A stretch of 64,000 nt of DNA from Agaribacterium haliotis. GTDB lineage: Bacteria > Pseudomonadota > Gammaproteobacteria > Pseudomonadales > Cellvibrionaceae. The notes under the pieces were generated by a model. The model saw only the letters and a program-made list of their open reading frames with translations, searched no databases and was not told the origin of the DNA. The DNA lies in assembly GCF_002312815.1 (NCBI RefSeq), contig NZ_NKQJ01000007.1:186001-250000 (forward strand). Reading direction: 5' to 3'. Positions 18,929-30,209 of this stretch are shown here, in pieces. Position numbers and translations under genes: made by a program. The stretch's first letter is position 1. The number at the start of each line of letters is the position of its first letter.

Positions 18929-19705
18929 ATGAGCGACATATTATTAGAAAAACAAGGTGGCGTTGCGACGCTGACCTTTAACCGACCTAAAGCCAATGCA
19001 TATAACCTGGCTTTTTATCAGGCTTTTTATGATGCCGTTGTAGAGGCTGATAAAGACGAAGAGGTTGGTGCGGTCATTATTAAAAGCAGTTCGCCAAAGT
19101 TCTTTTGTGCGGGTGCGGATATTAAAGAGTTTCAGGAGAACTCGACTGAAGATAACCAGAAAATGGTTGTTAAGGCGCGTGAGACTCTGGCGGCGATTGA
19201 AAAAAGTGGCAAGATTTTTATTGCTCAGTTGAGCGGCCACGCCCTCGGTGGTGGTTTAGAGATTTTGATGGCCTGTGACCTGCGTTTTGCGGCTGAAGGG
19301 CAATACTTGCTAGGCCTTCCGGAAATTAAACTCGGTTTAATCCCCGGCAACGGTGGCACCCAGCGTCTTGTGCGTTTGGTTGGTTTGAGCAAGGCACTGG
19401 AACTACTGGCAACTGGTGATACTTTTAATGTGGTCGAGGCTGATAAGTGGGGTTTGATTAACCGCCTGCTGCCCGCAGATGAATTAGAAGGCTACGCTCA
19501 AGCTTACGCTGAGCGCGTTGCTTCTGGCCCTGCTTTAGCTGTTGCGGCGACTAAAAAAGCATTGCGTCAGGGTATTGAAGTGAGCCTGGCCGATGGCCTT
19601 GCTTTAGAAAAAGAACTCTGTGATCCGCTTTACGATACTCATGATGCGGATGAAGGTTTTAAAGCATTTTTAGAAAAGCGTGAGCCGGTATTTAAAGGCT
19701 GCTAA
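18929..19705 (+). CDS. Enoyl-CoA hydratase/isomerase family protein (crotonase)
   Basis: This 258-residue crotonase acts on an acyl-CoA, presumably the product of the CoA-transferases before it. It has the oxyanion-hole segment FFCAGADIKEF, the GHALGGGLEILMACD block and GLPEIKLGLIPGNGGTQRL. Both catalytic glutamates of classical hydratases are present as Glu111 and Glu132, so hydration of an enoyl-CoA is feasible. A hydratase-lyase releasing an aldehyde, as in feruloyl-CoA metabolism, is also possible given the aldehyde dehydrogenase downstream. The N-terminal RPKANAYNLAFY is unusual. It follows caiB2 by 32 bp. Confidence 0.92.
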   Translation: MSDILLEKQGGVATLTFNRPKANAYNLAFYQAFYDAVVEADKDEEVGAVIIKSSSPKFFCAGADIKEFQENSTEDNQKMVVKARETLAAIEKSGKIFIAQLSGHALGGGLEILMACDLRFAAEGQYLLGLPEIKLGLIPGNGGTQRLVRLVGLSKALELLATGDTFNVVEADKWGLINRLLPADELEGYAQAYAERVASGPALAVAATKKALRQGIEVSLADGLALEKELCDPLYDTHDADEGFKAFLEKREPVFKGC

Positions 19706-19728
19706 CTGTTATTGAATTTGGCACTAAG

Positions 19729-19912
19729 GGTGGGGCCGTGAGCTGTGTTATCAGACCGTCGGCAGCAGGGTCGCTACACGGATGTAGTTTATTAGGACAA
19801 TGCAGGAGCAATTGTCGAATGCTGTCGTCGAGCCCCCACGGAAGGGCCCCTCCTTGAGCGTAGCGAAAGCTACTAGGAGGGCGTGTCTGAGAATACAGCT
19901 CACGGCTTCACC
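19729..19912. repeat. Long imperfect palindrome between crotonase and ALDH genes
   Basis: A 28-nt arm at 19729-19756, containing GCCGTGAGCTGT, is nearly complementary to 19885-19912, with about 25 of 28 positions pairing. The 128-nt centre holds further small dyads. The arrangement resembles the three elements at 21442, 21639 and 24239, though its core is more divergent. Transcribed, it would fold into a long hairpin between two genes of one cluster. Confidence 0.7.
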
Positions 19913-19971
19913 CGAACCAACTACGAAGCAACAATTAAACAAATAAGATATTTGCTAAGAGGACTTAACTA

Positions 19972-21423
19972 ATGGCAACTGATATCAAGCACTACCCTTG
20001 TTACATTGACGGCGAATGGGTTGAGTCCTCGTCGGGTGCAAAGTTTGACGTTGAGAACCCCGCGAACGAAGAAGTGTGGGCAACGGTTCCAGACTGTACT
20101 GTCGACGATGTTCAAAAAGCGCTGGCAAGTTCGCAAGCGGCTCAACTTGCCTGGCAAAACACGCCGGCAATTGAGCGCGGTCGCTGGCTGATGAAAATCG
20201 TTGAGGCTTTAAAGCCCAAGCGCGATCACTTTGCCAAATTGTTAGTTCAGGAGCAGGGTAAAACTTTGCCTGAAGCCTACGGCGAATTTGACGATACCCT
20301 GAATTATTTGACGTATTCTGCCGAAGCTGCACGGCGCATTGAAGGTAATATTTTCCCAAGCGATCAAGCAAATGAGCAGTTGTGGATTCAAAAAGTTCCC
20401 TATGGTGTAACACTGGGCCTTTGTGCTTACAACTATCCGCTGGCACTGATCGGTCGCAAAATTGGCCCCGCGTTGGTTACCGGCAATACCATGATTTTAA
20501 AAGCTCATGAGGCAACTCCGGTAACTGCTTCTGAGTTCTGTAAAGTCGTTGAAGAAGTTGGTTTACCAAAAGGGGTTATTAATTTAATTAGTGGCAAAGG
20601 CATAGAAACCAGCGCCGCGTTGGTGAAAAGCCCGACAACACGCCTGATCAGCCTGACTGGTTCAACACCTGCTGGTAAAGCTATTTTTAAAGCGGCCGCC
20701 GATAACGTTGCCGGCCTGGTACTTGAACTCGGTGGTAAGGCGAACTTCATCGTACTTAACGATGCGGATCTCGATAAAGCCGTCGAAGCTGCAGTTATCA
20801 GCCGCTATGCCAATTCTGGCCAAGTGTGTATTTGTAATGAGTTGGTACTGGTTGAAGAGGGTATTGCCGAAGAATTTACCCGCCGTGTAGTCGAGCGTAC
20901 CAAGCAAATCACCTACGGCGATCCAATGGCTGATTTCAATATGGGCCCAAGCGTAACCGGCGCTTCTATTTCTCGCATTCACAAGTTGCTTGAAGACAGT
21001 GTTGCGATGGGAGCAAAAGTTGAAGTTGGCGGCGGCCGCCCAGAAGGCGCTGAATTTGAAAAAGGCCACTGGTACAAACCAACGGTTGTCAGCGGTGTTA
21101 AGCGCGACATGCCTCTGGCTGCTCAGGAAATCTTTGGCCCAATTATGCCGATTATTACGGTGAAGAATTACGAAGAAGCGCTCGATATTTGTAATGATCG
21201 TGAAGATGCGCTGTCGTCGTATATTTTTACTCAAAATGTAAAAACTATTTTCCATGCCATCAACCATATGCAGGTTGGTACGGTGTTTGTGAACAAGATG
21301 ATTTGCGGTTACATCCAGGGTTACCACAGTGGCCATAAAACCAGTGGTACAGGTGGTGAAGATGGCGTTTACGGTATCGAAAACTACCTGCAAAAACGCG
21401 CAATTTATTTTAGTTACGACTAA
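19972..21423 (+). CDS. Aldehyde dehydrogenase, lactaldehyde/glycolaldehyde dehydrogenase-like
   Basis: This 483-residue NAD(P)-dependent enzyme oxidises an aldehyde to an acid. The catalytic Cys286 lies in SGQVCICNE and the general base Glu252 in LELGGKA. The C-terminal GYIQGYHSGHKTSGTGGEDG segment parallels E. coli AldA, the lactaldehyde and glycolaldehyde dehydrogenase, more closely than betaine or succinate-semialdehyde enzymes. Within this cluster it probably oxidises an aldehyde released by the crotonase step or from the sugar cleaved by the GH2 enzyme. AAGAGGACT provides the ribosome site. It is flanked on both sides by long palindromes. Confidence 0.92.
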   Translation: MATDIKHYPCYIDGEWVESSSGAKFDVENPANEEVWATVPDCTVDDVQKALASSQAAQLAWQNTPAIERGRWLMKIVEALKPKRDHFAKLLVQEQGKTLPEAYGEFDDTLNYLTYSAEAARRIEGNIFPSDQANEQLWIQKVPYGVTLGLCAYNYPLALIGRKIGPALVTGNTMILKAHEATPVTASEFCKVVEEVGLPKGVINLISGKGIETSAALVKSPTTRLISLTGSTPAGKAIFKAAADNVAGLVLELGGKANFIVLNDADLDKAVEAAVISRYANSGQVCICNELVLVEEGIAEEFTRRVVERTKQITYGDPMADFNMGPSVTGASISRIHKLLEDSVAMGAKVEVGGGRPEGAEFEKGHWYKPTVVSGVKRDMPLAAQEIFGPIMPIITVKNYEEALDICNDREDALSSYIFTQNVKTIFHAINHMQVGTVFVNKMICGYIQGYHSGHKTSGTGGEDGVYGIENYLQKRAIYFSYD

Positions 21424-21441
21424 TTAGATATAGATCGTGCT

Positions 21442-21552
21442 GGGGCAGGGCTTGGTCAAGCCTGCTGGGACACGCCGTGAATACGTCCGTGTAGGCTTCG
21501 CCGCCGCATCCATGCGACAGAGAGTTCCCATCAGACTTGCCCAAGCCCAGCC
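21442..21552. repeat. Palindromic intergenic element A
   Basis: Imperfect arms at 21442-21471 and 21524-21552 (sharing GGGCTTGG and TGGGAC/GTTCCC) enclose a core beginning ACACGCCGTGAATACGTCC and ending near CCGCATCCATGCG. The core is clearly related to those of the elements at 21639 (inverted) and 24239. It lies directly after the ALDH stop codon. Confidence 0.75.
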
Positions 21553-21563
21553 TTTGTACATCA

Positions 21564-21623
21564 TGCCAAGTCTAAATGGGCTCAGTTTGAATTTTATTAA
21601 TTCTATATTGGTTTGACTTGGCA
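21564..21623. repeat. 9-bp inverted repeat between palindromic elements
   Basis: TGCCAAGTC at 21564-21572 and GACTTGGCA at 21615-21623 form a perfect 9-bp dyad around an AT-rich 42-nt spacer. It lies between two palindromic elements in the 404-bp gap that otherwise holds no gene. It may be a regulator site or a remnant of element insertion. Confidence 0.4.
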
Positions 21624-21638
21624 CTGCGTACAGAAGGT

Positions 21639-21736
21639 GTTTCGGCACAAGCTTTATGGACCATCTGCCGCATGGATGCGGCGGCTGAGCGTACAGGGAA
21701 GTATTCACAGCGTGTCCAGAAAGCTTGTGCCGAAAC
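21639..21736. repeat. Palindromic intergenic element B, inverted relative to A
   Basis: The 23-nt arms at 21639-21661 and 21714-21736 pair at 22 of 23 positions and include GTTTCGGCACAAGCTTT. On the minus strand the core reads ACACGCTGTGAATACTTCC and ends near CCGCATCCATGCGGC, matching the plus-strand core of element A. The element therefore occurs in both orientations within 200 bp. Confidence 0.8.
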
Positions 21737-21827
21737 GCCCCGAAGCACGATATAAAAGACTTTTAAAAGAATTTAATTTGGTTTTAAGCCCGCCATGTTC
21801 AGGGCTTAGTATTGAGGTGAAAAACAT

Positions 21828-24191
<2,364 letters not shown>

Positions 24192-24238
24192 GTGGTAATT
24201 GTAGTGCTGGGGGAGGGTACTCCCCGGTTCTGCGCGGG

Positions 24239-24344
24239 GTGGGTTGCGGTGAAGCCTTTCAGGACTCGCCGTAAACCCTTCCCTGGGGGCTCCGCCGCGC
24301 CTTCCTTGGCGCAGAGGGTCCTGAAAGGCTTCACCGCAACCCAC
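24239..24344. repeat. Palindromic intergenic element C with perfect 27-bp arms
   Basis: The arms at 24239-24265 and 24318-24344 are perfectly complementary over 27 nt (containing TTGCGGTGAAGCC). The 52-nt core begins TCGCCGTAAACCCTTCCCTG and contains its own GCGCC/GGCGC hairpin. The core aligns with those of elements A and B. It separates the GH2 and cupin genes. The perfect arms imply recent activity or selection for the hairpin. Confidence 0.85.
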
Positions 24345-24418
24345 CTGTTGAGCGATGTGCTAATCCTCTTTAGCGCTTAATTGAATAGGTTGAGAAATAG
24401 AAGAATAAGGAGGCCAAG

Positions 24419-24790
24419 ATGGCTAAGCATATTGTTATGAGTGAAAACGCCGGGGCGAGTGTTCTGGCTCAGCAGAATGCCCCTGAATTTAGTTCAGCAG
24501 ACTTCCCGGAAGGATGGAGTGGTGCGGGGCTTGAGGCGTCGGGCGTGTTTATGTTTGTGCTCAAGCTCGAAGAGGGCGCAGCAGAATTCGACATCCATGC
24601 CTCAGAAGATCAGTGGTTGGCCTATGTTGTCAGTGGAGCCGGTACTTTATTTGCTGGCACGGCTGAGAATGTTAAAACTGAAGGCATGGCTTACGAGGCT
24701 GGTGACTTTATTACTTTTGAAGCCAACACCCCGCACGGTTGGCTTGGCGATGGCAATGAGAGCCGCCTGTTGTTTGTTAAGCAGGCTTAG
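24419..24790 (+). CDS. Small cupin-domain protein
   Basis: This 123-residue single-domain cupin shows motif 1 as FDIHASEDQWLAYVVSGAG and motif 2 as AGDFITFEANTPHGWLG. A His, a Glu and the late His could ligate a metal. Proteins of this size are usually metal-dependent isomerases, dioxygenases or ligand-binding proteins acting on sugars or acids. It is the last gene of the IclR-linked cluster and has an AAGGAGG ribosome site. A role as an isomerase or mutarotase on the sugar product of the GH2 step is possible but unproven. Confidence 0.85.
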   Translation: MAKHIVMSENAGASVLAQQNAPEFSSADFPEGWSGAGLEASGVFMFVLKLEEGAAEFDIHASEDQWLAYVVSGAGTLFAGTAENVKTEGMAYEAGDFITFEANTPHGWLGDGNESRLLFVKQA

Positions 24791-24846
24791 GGTTGGCTTA
24801 CTTAAGCTAGGAAACTAAGTCGCCAAGCATAATTTCTATGCTTTTA

Positions 24847-24917
24847 AGGCCTCGGGAACCTTGTTGCCCGGGGCCTGTCTGAGGTCTTGGCAGCAAGGCT
24901 TCAGACGTTCCCTCCAT
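24847..24917. terminator. Paired hairpins after the cupin gene
   Basis: GGCCTCGGG and CCCGGGGCC form one stem, and CCTTGTTGCC pairs with GGCAGCAAGG across it as an alternative fold. There is no clean T-run, so this is a hairpin region that may stop transcription or stabilise the 3' end of the cluster transcript. Confidence 0.4.
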
Positions 24918-25024
24918 CTTTACTAAGTAGCTGATAACCTGTACCGTGACTGCCCATTTAAGTGGCGCTTCTAGGCTTTGCCCCAATTCAAAGCGCATAA
25001 GTATAAAACAGCGGATAGTCAGCG

Positions 25025-27730
25025 ATGTATAAACGCCTCCCGGCCCTTGGTTTTCTTATTTTTAGCACTCTGTTCCTGCTTGCCTGTGAAGGTACCAAAG
25101 ACCTCGAAGGCAAATCTTCGGTAACGGAAGATCTGCGCCTGAAAAGCATAGCTGTTACTGGCTATGAGCTAAGCCCTGCTTATGACCCCGACAATGTAGG
25201 GCCCTATAATTTAAGTGAAGTGCTGCCAGCGGACACTGACTCGGTTGAGCTTGTTATCGGAGAAGCTTTTGGTGAGGGGCTCGAGATAGTCGCCTACCGC
25301 TCGGTCTCCGGAGGGCTTGGCCAGCAGTTGCAAAGCGTAACACCCGGAACACCTCTTTCGTTCGATATTGATAAGGGCGATAACCTGCTGAACATTAAAG
25401 TGCTTGGCGACGATGGTAAGCAGTTTATTGAGTATCGAGTGAATGTTCATTTGTTAAGTGACGTTGCCGATTTGGGCGCGGTCACCTTTGACGACTTTAA
25501 TACGAGCTCGAATGTTCTTGGTTGGGACACCAATAGTGATTTTGATCCCGATACAACTGAATATGAGTTGGATGCACCTTTTTCTTTGTGCTCGCTGGGT
25601 ATTATTCCTTTTAAATTGGATCGTTATGCTTCTATCACGGTTGACGGTGTGCTTGCAGCCAGTGGTTCGCCGGTTTATTACAACCTTGAGGTTGGCGTAA
25701 ACACATTTACCATTAGCGTAGAGTCTGAAGACGAGAGTGAGATAAAAGATTATCGTTTTACCGTTACTCGCGCCGAAGCTGGTGATGATCTTTCAGGTAA
25801 TAATTTTTTATCTGACTTGGGTTTTTTAGATGTGCTGACCGGTGACAATATTCCTGATATTGATATTTCTGCATACCGCAGTTTGACATCTCGTTTATCC
25901 GGTGAACCGGCTTTCTCTAGCGGTTTTTATTGCATGGGGAGCACTTATGCTGTTCGAGTCAACGAAGGGCAAACTGAGCTTGATTTAAGGGCGGCGGCGA
26001 TAGATCCTAGCCGCGTTCTCATGGTTAGTCAGGAGCTCGCAAGTAAAACTGTTGGAAGTACCAACTTTGTAACGTTAGTGGACCCTCAAGAGTGGAATCA
26101 AGCAGAGTTATATCGGCTGGATGATATAGAGGTCGGTTCAAATGATGTTCTTGGTATTAGTTTGGCCGCTGATTCTGACGGTGACTATATTGTCCATTAT
26201 TTTGTTCAGGTAGTTCGTACCCCGAACACATGGGTTTATGCTGAGAGCGCGGCTGAGCTAAATAACGCATTAGAAAATGCAATGCCCAACCAAGAGATTA
26301 TTGCTATCGGTGCTATTTCTGGTGAAGGAATTGAGACAGATGGTAATAAAACTGTATTTAGTTCTGCGGCTTCTGGTACGGAAGAGCAGCCAATCGTATT
26401 ACGGGGGGTTGCTGCGACGTTGAGCCAGGCTAATGGTAGCGATGCTACGGTATTGAAATTAAGTGGAGATCACTGGGCTGTTAGCGGTTTGAGATTAACA
26501 GGTGGTGGGGTTGGCTTAGTTGCAGATGGGTTGAACAATAGCCAGCTATCCAATTTAACCATTGACACTATGGCAACTCGTGGAATGGTGTTTCAGAACG
26601 GGTCATCGAACAACAGCATCAACCGTATTAATTTGAGCAATATTGGCCTCGATGCTATTGCGGGGCAGGATCAAGGTGAGGCGATTGTTGTTGGCTCAAA
26701 TCCGGATACATGGGGAGAATTAAATGCCTCTAACGACAATAATTTCTTTGGTGAAATAATAATAAACCCACCTGTTTATGGCGAGCTGATAGATATTAAA
26801 GAGGGCGTCAGTGGTAATCGCTTGATAAACCTTGTGGCCGATGCAAGTGCCGATGCCCAAGCAGCCGAGCAGGCCGGGATCGTGCTTATCAAAGGTAATG
26901 ATAACAGTTTGCACAACAGCGCTGTTTTTAGCTCCGATACGAATGAGTTAACCGCGGCGGTGATTGTTGATAGTGCTGATCCTGCTTGGGGTAAGGGGAA
27001 TAGTATTTTTAGTAGCTATTTTAATCTTAGTGGTGCTGAAACTGATATTGTGCACGCAACAGAAAATGCTGAGCGGGTTATTGTCGCCGATAATACTCGG
27101 GAAGATGAGGCTTCGGTTACATATAGCGGTGCTGCCATTGTAGAGCAGGAAGCTGCGCCTTATTTTCAATTGAAATGGACTTACTTTTACACTGATGATC
27201 AAGAGGAGCTTCAAAACAAGGAGTTATGTCTTGCTTACAGTGTTGTGAATACACTTGATAAAAATGGTAGCGTTACCGGCACAGCTCCGATAGTTAGTTC
27301 TGTGGAGTGTGATGAGCAGAGCAGTGTTCAAACATCTCAGAAGTGGCTTTTAGATTCTCAAGCTGACGGCTCTATTTTGATTCGCAATGCCTCAGAGTTG
27401 GAGCGCAAAGTGGGGCCCATCGGTGGAGGCTTTTTTACAAGTAGTGTTTCGGGCACCGATCCTTTAGGTTATTTCCCGGACAGCAGGACTGACCTTGAGC
27501 GTGCCAGCTTCTTGTTTTGGAGTATGCGATCAGTTTCCTCAACTGAGGTCGTGTTTGCTAATAAATTTAGTAGTGACTATGTGTTCAGTATGGTTGACCC
27601 GGTACTCAATTCTACCGGTAATGAAGATGACGCTTATAGGGCTTATGATACGGAATACCCAATGGGTTTTATCTCGCGTGACATTAATGGCACCCAGCAG
27701 GTTTTTGAACTTATCCAGTTAGACGACTAA
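25025..27730 (+). CDS. Large surface lipoprotein with cadherin-like and beta-helix domains
   Basis: The 901-residue product begins with a lipoprotein signal (LFLLAC, residues 16-21), so it is membrane-anchored. Residues about 40-250 look like two or three cadherin-like beta-sandwich repeats (segments such as NLLNIKVLGDDGKQFIEYRVNV and TFTISVESEDESEIKDYRFTV). Residues about 400-680 resemble a right-handed parallel beta-helix of the polysaccharide-lyase or pectate-lyase type (HWAVSGLRLTGGGVGLV, NNSQLSNLTI, NNSINRINLSN, SGNRLINL). The C-terminal 200 residues are unassigned. I cannot identify a complete lyase active site, so binding rather than catalysis is possible. Codon use is more AT-rich than in the neighbouring cluster, hinting at separate origin. 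It is monocistronic. Confidence 0.75.
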   Translation: MYKRLPALGFLIFSTLFLLACEGTKDLEGKSSVTEDLRLKSIAVTGYELSPAYDPDNVGPYNLSEVLPADTDSVELVIGEAFGEGLEIVAYRSVSGGLGQQLQSVTPGTPLSFDIDKGDNLLNIKVLGDDGKQFIEYRVNVHLLSDVADLGAVTFDDFNTSSNVLGWDTNSDFDPDTTEYELDAPFSLCSLGIIPFKLDRYASITVDGVLAASGSPVYYNLEVGVNTFTISVESEDESEIKDYRFTVTRAEAGDDLSGNNFLSDLGFLDVLTGDNIPDIDISAYRSLTSRLSGEPAFSSGFYCMGSTYAVRVNEGQTELDLRAAAIDPSRVLMVSQELASKTVGSTNFVTLVDPQEWNQAELYRLDDIEVGSNDVLGISLAADSDGDYIVHYFVQVVRTPNTWVYAESAAELNNALENAMPNQEIIAIGAISGEGIETDGNKTVFSSAASGTEEQPIVLRGVAATLSQANGSDATVLKLSGDHWAVSGLRLTGGGVGLVADGLNNSQLSNLTIDTMATRGMVFQNGSSNNSINRINLSNIGLDAIAGQDQGEAIVVGSNPDTWGELNASNDNNFFGEIIINPPVYGELIDIKEGVSGNRLINLVADASADAQAAEQAGIVLIKGNDNSLHNSAVFSSDTNELTAAVIVDSADPAWGKGNSIFSSYFNLSGAETDIVHATENAERVIVADNTREDEASVTYSGAAIVEQEAAPYFQLKWTYFYTDDQEELQNKELCLAYSVVNTLDKNGSVTGTAPIVSSVECDEQSSVQTSQKWLLDSQADGSILIRNASELERKVGPIGGGFFTSSVSGTDPLGYFPDSRTDLERASFLFWSMRSVSSTEVVFANKFSSDYVFSMVDPVLNSTGNEDDAYRAYDTEYPMGFISRDINGTQQVFELIQLDD

Positions 27731-27843
27731 AGATGAACTCAGGGCATAGAACACATTCTGCACCTTGTACCTGTGGTGCGAGGTGTTATGGTGCGAGAAG
27801 TTAAGAGGGATAATGGTGCTTAGTTGTTTCTCAATGAGCTTTG

Positions 27844-28818
27844 TTATAGCTGTTTATACACCCAATTTTGCTTAACATCGTCACATACAACCAGCTTTTC
27901 ACCGAGCATCATGCACTGCGCTATAGATTGAGGGTGATTATTTCTATAGCGCGCTTTCACGCCGTTTTGACTTTTTTCGATTTTTAACTTGTTGTACATG
28001 TATTGAAATCGTTCGACAAAGTCCTGTTTGTCTTGTTTGCTTTGCCCATAAACCATTGCAAACTTGGTAAAAGACATGGTCGAATCCGCCAGGCCAATCA
28101 TCAGCATCTTGTCAATATAGTGCGGATAGATATCGCTTAGGTACTGATGGTCCGTAGCCTGTTGATAGCTGGATGAGTGGCGCGCGGGGAAAATCAGCTG
28201 GTTGCCGGCTGAAAAAGCGTCGGCTTTTAATTGTTTATTTTTTTGGTTGCTTAGTAACTGAAAGCGAGCGTCTGGGCATCGGATTTGCGCTTCGTTAAGT
28301 TTGCAGTGTTCGAGCGTTGATGTTTGTTGGCGGTACTTTTTGTTGTGCTCTTGCTTGTCTTGTAATTTGTTATTCCGGTGCCGGTTAACAATAAGCTGTT
28401 CTGGGGCTGGTTGGCCCGAACGCGCTGAGGAAGGTGTAGTTAAAGGCGCTGCAGAGCTAGATGCAGAGGAAAAGCTTGAGCTTGCAGCGGTGCGCTTTGT
28501 GTTGTTCTTATACTGGCCTGTGCTCGATGTTTTTGTTAACGCCGGTTTCACTAACTCGATACCAAGGCGCCTGGCGTCACGTTTTAACAGCAGATACTGA
28601 ACCTGCTCAGAGTTTTTCTTAAAGTCCTGAAGGCTCGGTAAACTGCTATTTGTGTTTTGAGCTTGAACTTGGCAATAGGCGTGTTCAAGCTGACTTTTTG
28701 CTTGTTGTTCACAGCTGGCAGCGCTTGTGGTTTGGCTTTGCAAAGCAAGCAGTGTGGTCAGCAGCTTGCTTGTCTTCACAAGTTTTGATTTGGCAACGCG
28801 TTTGATTTTAACGCTCAT
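27844..28818 (-). CDS. Hypothetical exported protein, cysteine-containing
   Basis: This 324-residue protein of unknown family has a basic N-terminus followed by a weak hydrophobic stretch ending SAAS (residues about 16-34), suggesting export. A Ser/Ala-rich linker is at about 115-145. The C-terminal half contains two cysteine pairs, HCKLNEAQIRC and QCMMLGEKLVVC, each likely to form a disulphide in the periplasm. Its start overlaps the end of mobA by four bases on the same strand, so it is translated from the mobA transcript. Any link to molybdenum metabolism is unsupported beyond that. Confidence 0.65.
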   Translation of the reverse strand: MSVKIKRVAKSKLVKTSKLLTTLLALQSQTTSAASCEQQAKSQLEHAYCQVQAQNTNSSLPSLQDFKKNSEQVQYLLLKRDARRLGIELVKPALTKTSSTGQYKNNTKRTAASSSFSSASSSAAPLTTPSSARSGQPAPEQLIVNRHRNNKLQDKQEHNKKYRQQTSTLEHCKLNEAQIRCPDARFQLLSNQKNKQLKADAFSAGNQLIFPARHSSSYQQATDHQYLSDIYPHYIDKMLMIGLADSTMSFTKFAMVYGQSKQDKQDFVERFQYMYNKLKIEKSQNGVKARYRNNHPQSIAQCMMLGEKLVVCDDVKQNWVYKQL

Positions 28819-29459
28819 ATACTATCTTTGCTGTCCGTTTGGCGCAGTTGCGCTTCGGCTTGATTGAGGTCTTCAGGGCTGTTGATATTTGTGAAAGCGC
28901 CTGCGTCTTGGCTGTTAAACTCAACGCCGCTACCGCCATATGTGCGGATAAATTTTCCAACAGCTAGTTGCCCGGATTTTAAGCTAAGTTCCAGTTTGTC
29001 GCACAGCTCGACGGACCAAAGTGCGCAGAGATAGTGATCTCTGCCGTGAAAACTTGCGTAGCTTACAGGGCTTTGGTGCTCGTTGGCGTGTTTGCCCAGC
29101 TGTTCTGCTAAGTCGAGCGGAACAAACGGGCAATCGACAGGGCAGCTTAATATATGGTGAAGCTGAGGGTGGTATTCGCGAACATGGCACATTGCACTGT
29201 AGATACCCGCGAGTGGGCCGAGGCGCTTTTGCCACGGGTCGAGAATATTTGGCAGGCCTGTTTCCGGATAGCTCTGGCGCTGGTTGTGCACACTAAGGAA
29301 AACTGAGTCCAGCTGGGCGCTTAATCGTTTTTGGGTTCTGTGCAGCAGGCTGGAGCCTGCGAGCTGGCACAGGGCTTTATCGGCACCGCGCATGCGCCGC
29401 GCTTCACCGCCGGCGAGAATGACCGCAGCGGTTGCGGTGTTAGAATAGCGAGTAGTCAT
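28815..29459 (-). CDS. mobA: Molybdenum cofactor guanylyltransferase
   Basis: This 214-residue cytoplasmic enzyme attaches GMP to Mo-molybdopterin, giving the dinucleotide cofactor used by DMSO-reductase-family enzymes. The nucleotide-binding signature is clear: ILAGGEARRMRGADKALCQL near the N-terminus, then GPLAGIYSAM and CPVDCPFVP, with the C-terminal NINSPEDL motif typical of MobA. Length is normal. It is the first gene of a two-gene unit, divergent from pdxH across a region with a 26-bp tandem repeat. Confidence 0.95.
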   Translation of the reverse strand: MTTRYSNTATAAVILAGGEARRMRGADKALCQLAGSSLLHRTQKRLSAQLDSVFLSVHNQRQSYPETGLPNILDPWQKRLGPLAGIYSAMCHVREYHPQLHHILSCPVDCPFVPLDLAEQLGKHANEHQSPVSYASFHGRDHYLCALWSVELCDKLELSLKSGQLAVGKFIRTYGGSGVEFNSQDAGAFTNINSPEDLNQAEAQLRQTDSKDSI

Positions 29460-29483
29460 GCCCCAAGAGTAAAGCGGCTTTAG

Positions 29484-29561
29484 TTTTGGCTCAAGACTGT
29501 TGCCTAAAGTTTTGGTTCAAGACTGCTCCCTAAAGTTGTGGTTCAAGACTGTTCCCTAAAT
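29484..29561. repeat. Three 26-bp tandem repeats upstream of pdxH
   Basis: Units at 29484-29509, 29510-29535 and 29536-29561 share TTGG(T/C)TCAAGACTG and CCTAAA. They lie between the mobA and pdxH starts and end just 12 bp before the pdxH ATG, inside what must be the promoter or leader region. No spacers are present, so this is not a CRISPR array. Confidence 0.9.
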
Positions 29562-29573
29562 TAAGTGAGTGTT

Positions 29574-30209
29574 ATGGAATTAGAGAATATCAGGCGCGAT
29601 TATATGGCCGAGGGCTTAAATCGTGAACAGCTCAGCGACGAGCCCATCGCCCAATTTGAACTGTGGATGAAGCAGGCCATCGATGCGGGTTTGAAAGACC
29701 CAACAGCGATGACCCTGGCGACGGTCGACGAGCACGGTTGGCCGAGTCAACGTATTGTTTTGCTTAAGCACTTCGATCAACAAGGTTTTGTGTTTTTCAC
29801 TAATTACTCCAGTACCAAAGCTCGGGATCTCGAGCAAAACCCGCAGGTATGTATGCACTTTCCGTGGCACAGTATGGAAAGGCAGGTGAAAATTCAGGGG
29901 AGGGCTGAAAAAATTAGCCATGCTGAATCGCTGCGTTATTTTTTGAGTCGGCCGAGAGAAAGTCAGTTGGCGGCCTGGGCTTCTCAGCAGAGCCACCGTA
30001 TTAATTCCCGGCAATTTTTGCTCTCCCAGTTTGATGCGATGAAACGCAAGTTCGCCTCTGGCGAGGTGCCGCTGCCTGACTTCTGGGGCGGCTATCGGGT
30101 AACGGCGAGCTTGCTTGAGTTTTGGCAGGGGCGAGAGAACCGACTTCACGACCGTTTTGAATATCGCCTGCGTAACGATGTTTGGCAGATTGAGCGCCTG
30201 GCGCCGTAA
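29574..30209 (+). CDS. pdxH: Pyridoxamine 5'-phosphate oxidase
   Basis: This FMN enzyme of about 211 residues makes pyridoxal 5'-phosphate from the pyridoxamine or pyridoxine phosphate. It matches E. coli PdxH through [62 protein letters not shown] and the ending [17 protein letters not shown] with RLAP at the C-terminus. The frame also offers a GTG at 29565. I prefer the ATG at 29574 because AAGTGAG lies at proper spacing before it. The stop codon overlaps the start of the quinone oxidoreductase gene by one base. Confidence 0.95.
   Translation: MELENIRRDYMAEGLNREQLSDEPIAQFELWMKQAIDAGLKDPTAMTLATVDEHGWPSQRIVLLKHFDQQGFVFFTNYSSTKARDLEQNPQVCMHFPWHSMERQVKIQGRAEKISHAESLRYFLSRPRESQLAAWASQQSHRINSRQFLLSQFDAMKRKFASGEVPLPDFWGGYRVTASLLEFWQGRENRLHDRFEYRLRNDVWQIERLAP

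Noticed and set aside
20662-21393. A 243-codon minus-strand frame opposite the aldehyde dehydrogenase
   Set aside because: The plus-strand protein has full catalytic motifs over this span. The antisense frame has no ribosome site or family features.
29484-29561. CRISPR array
   Set aside because: The 26-bp units are directly adjacent without spacers and no cas gene is present.
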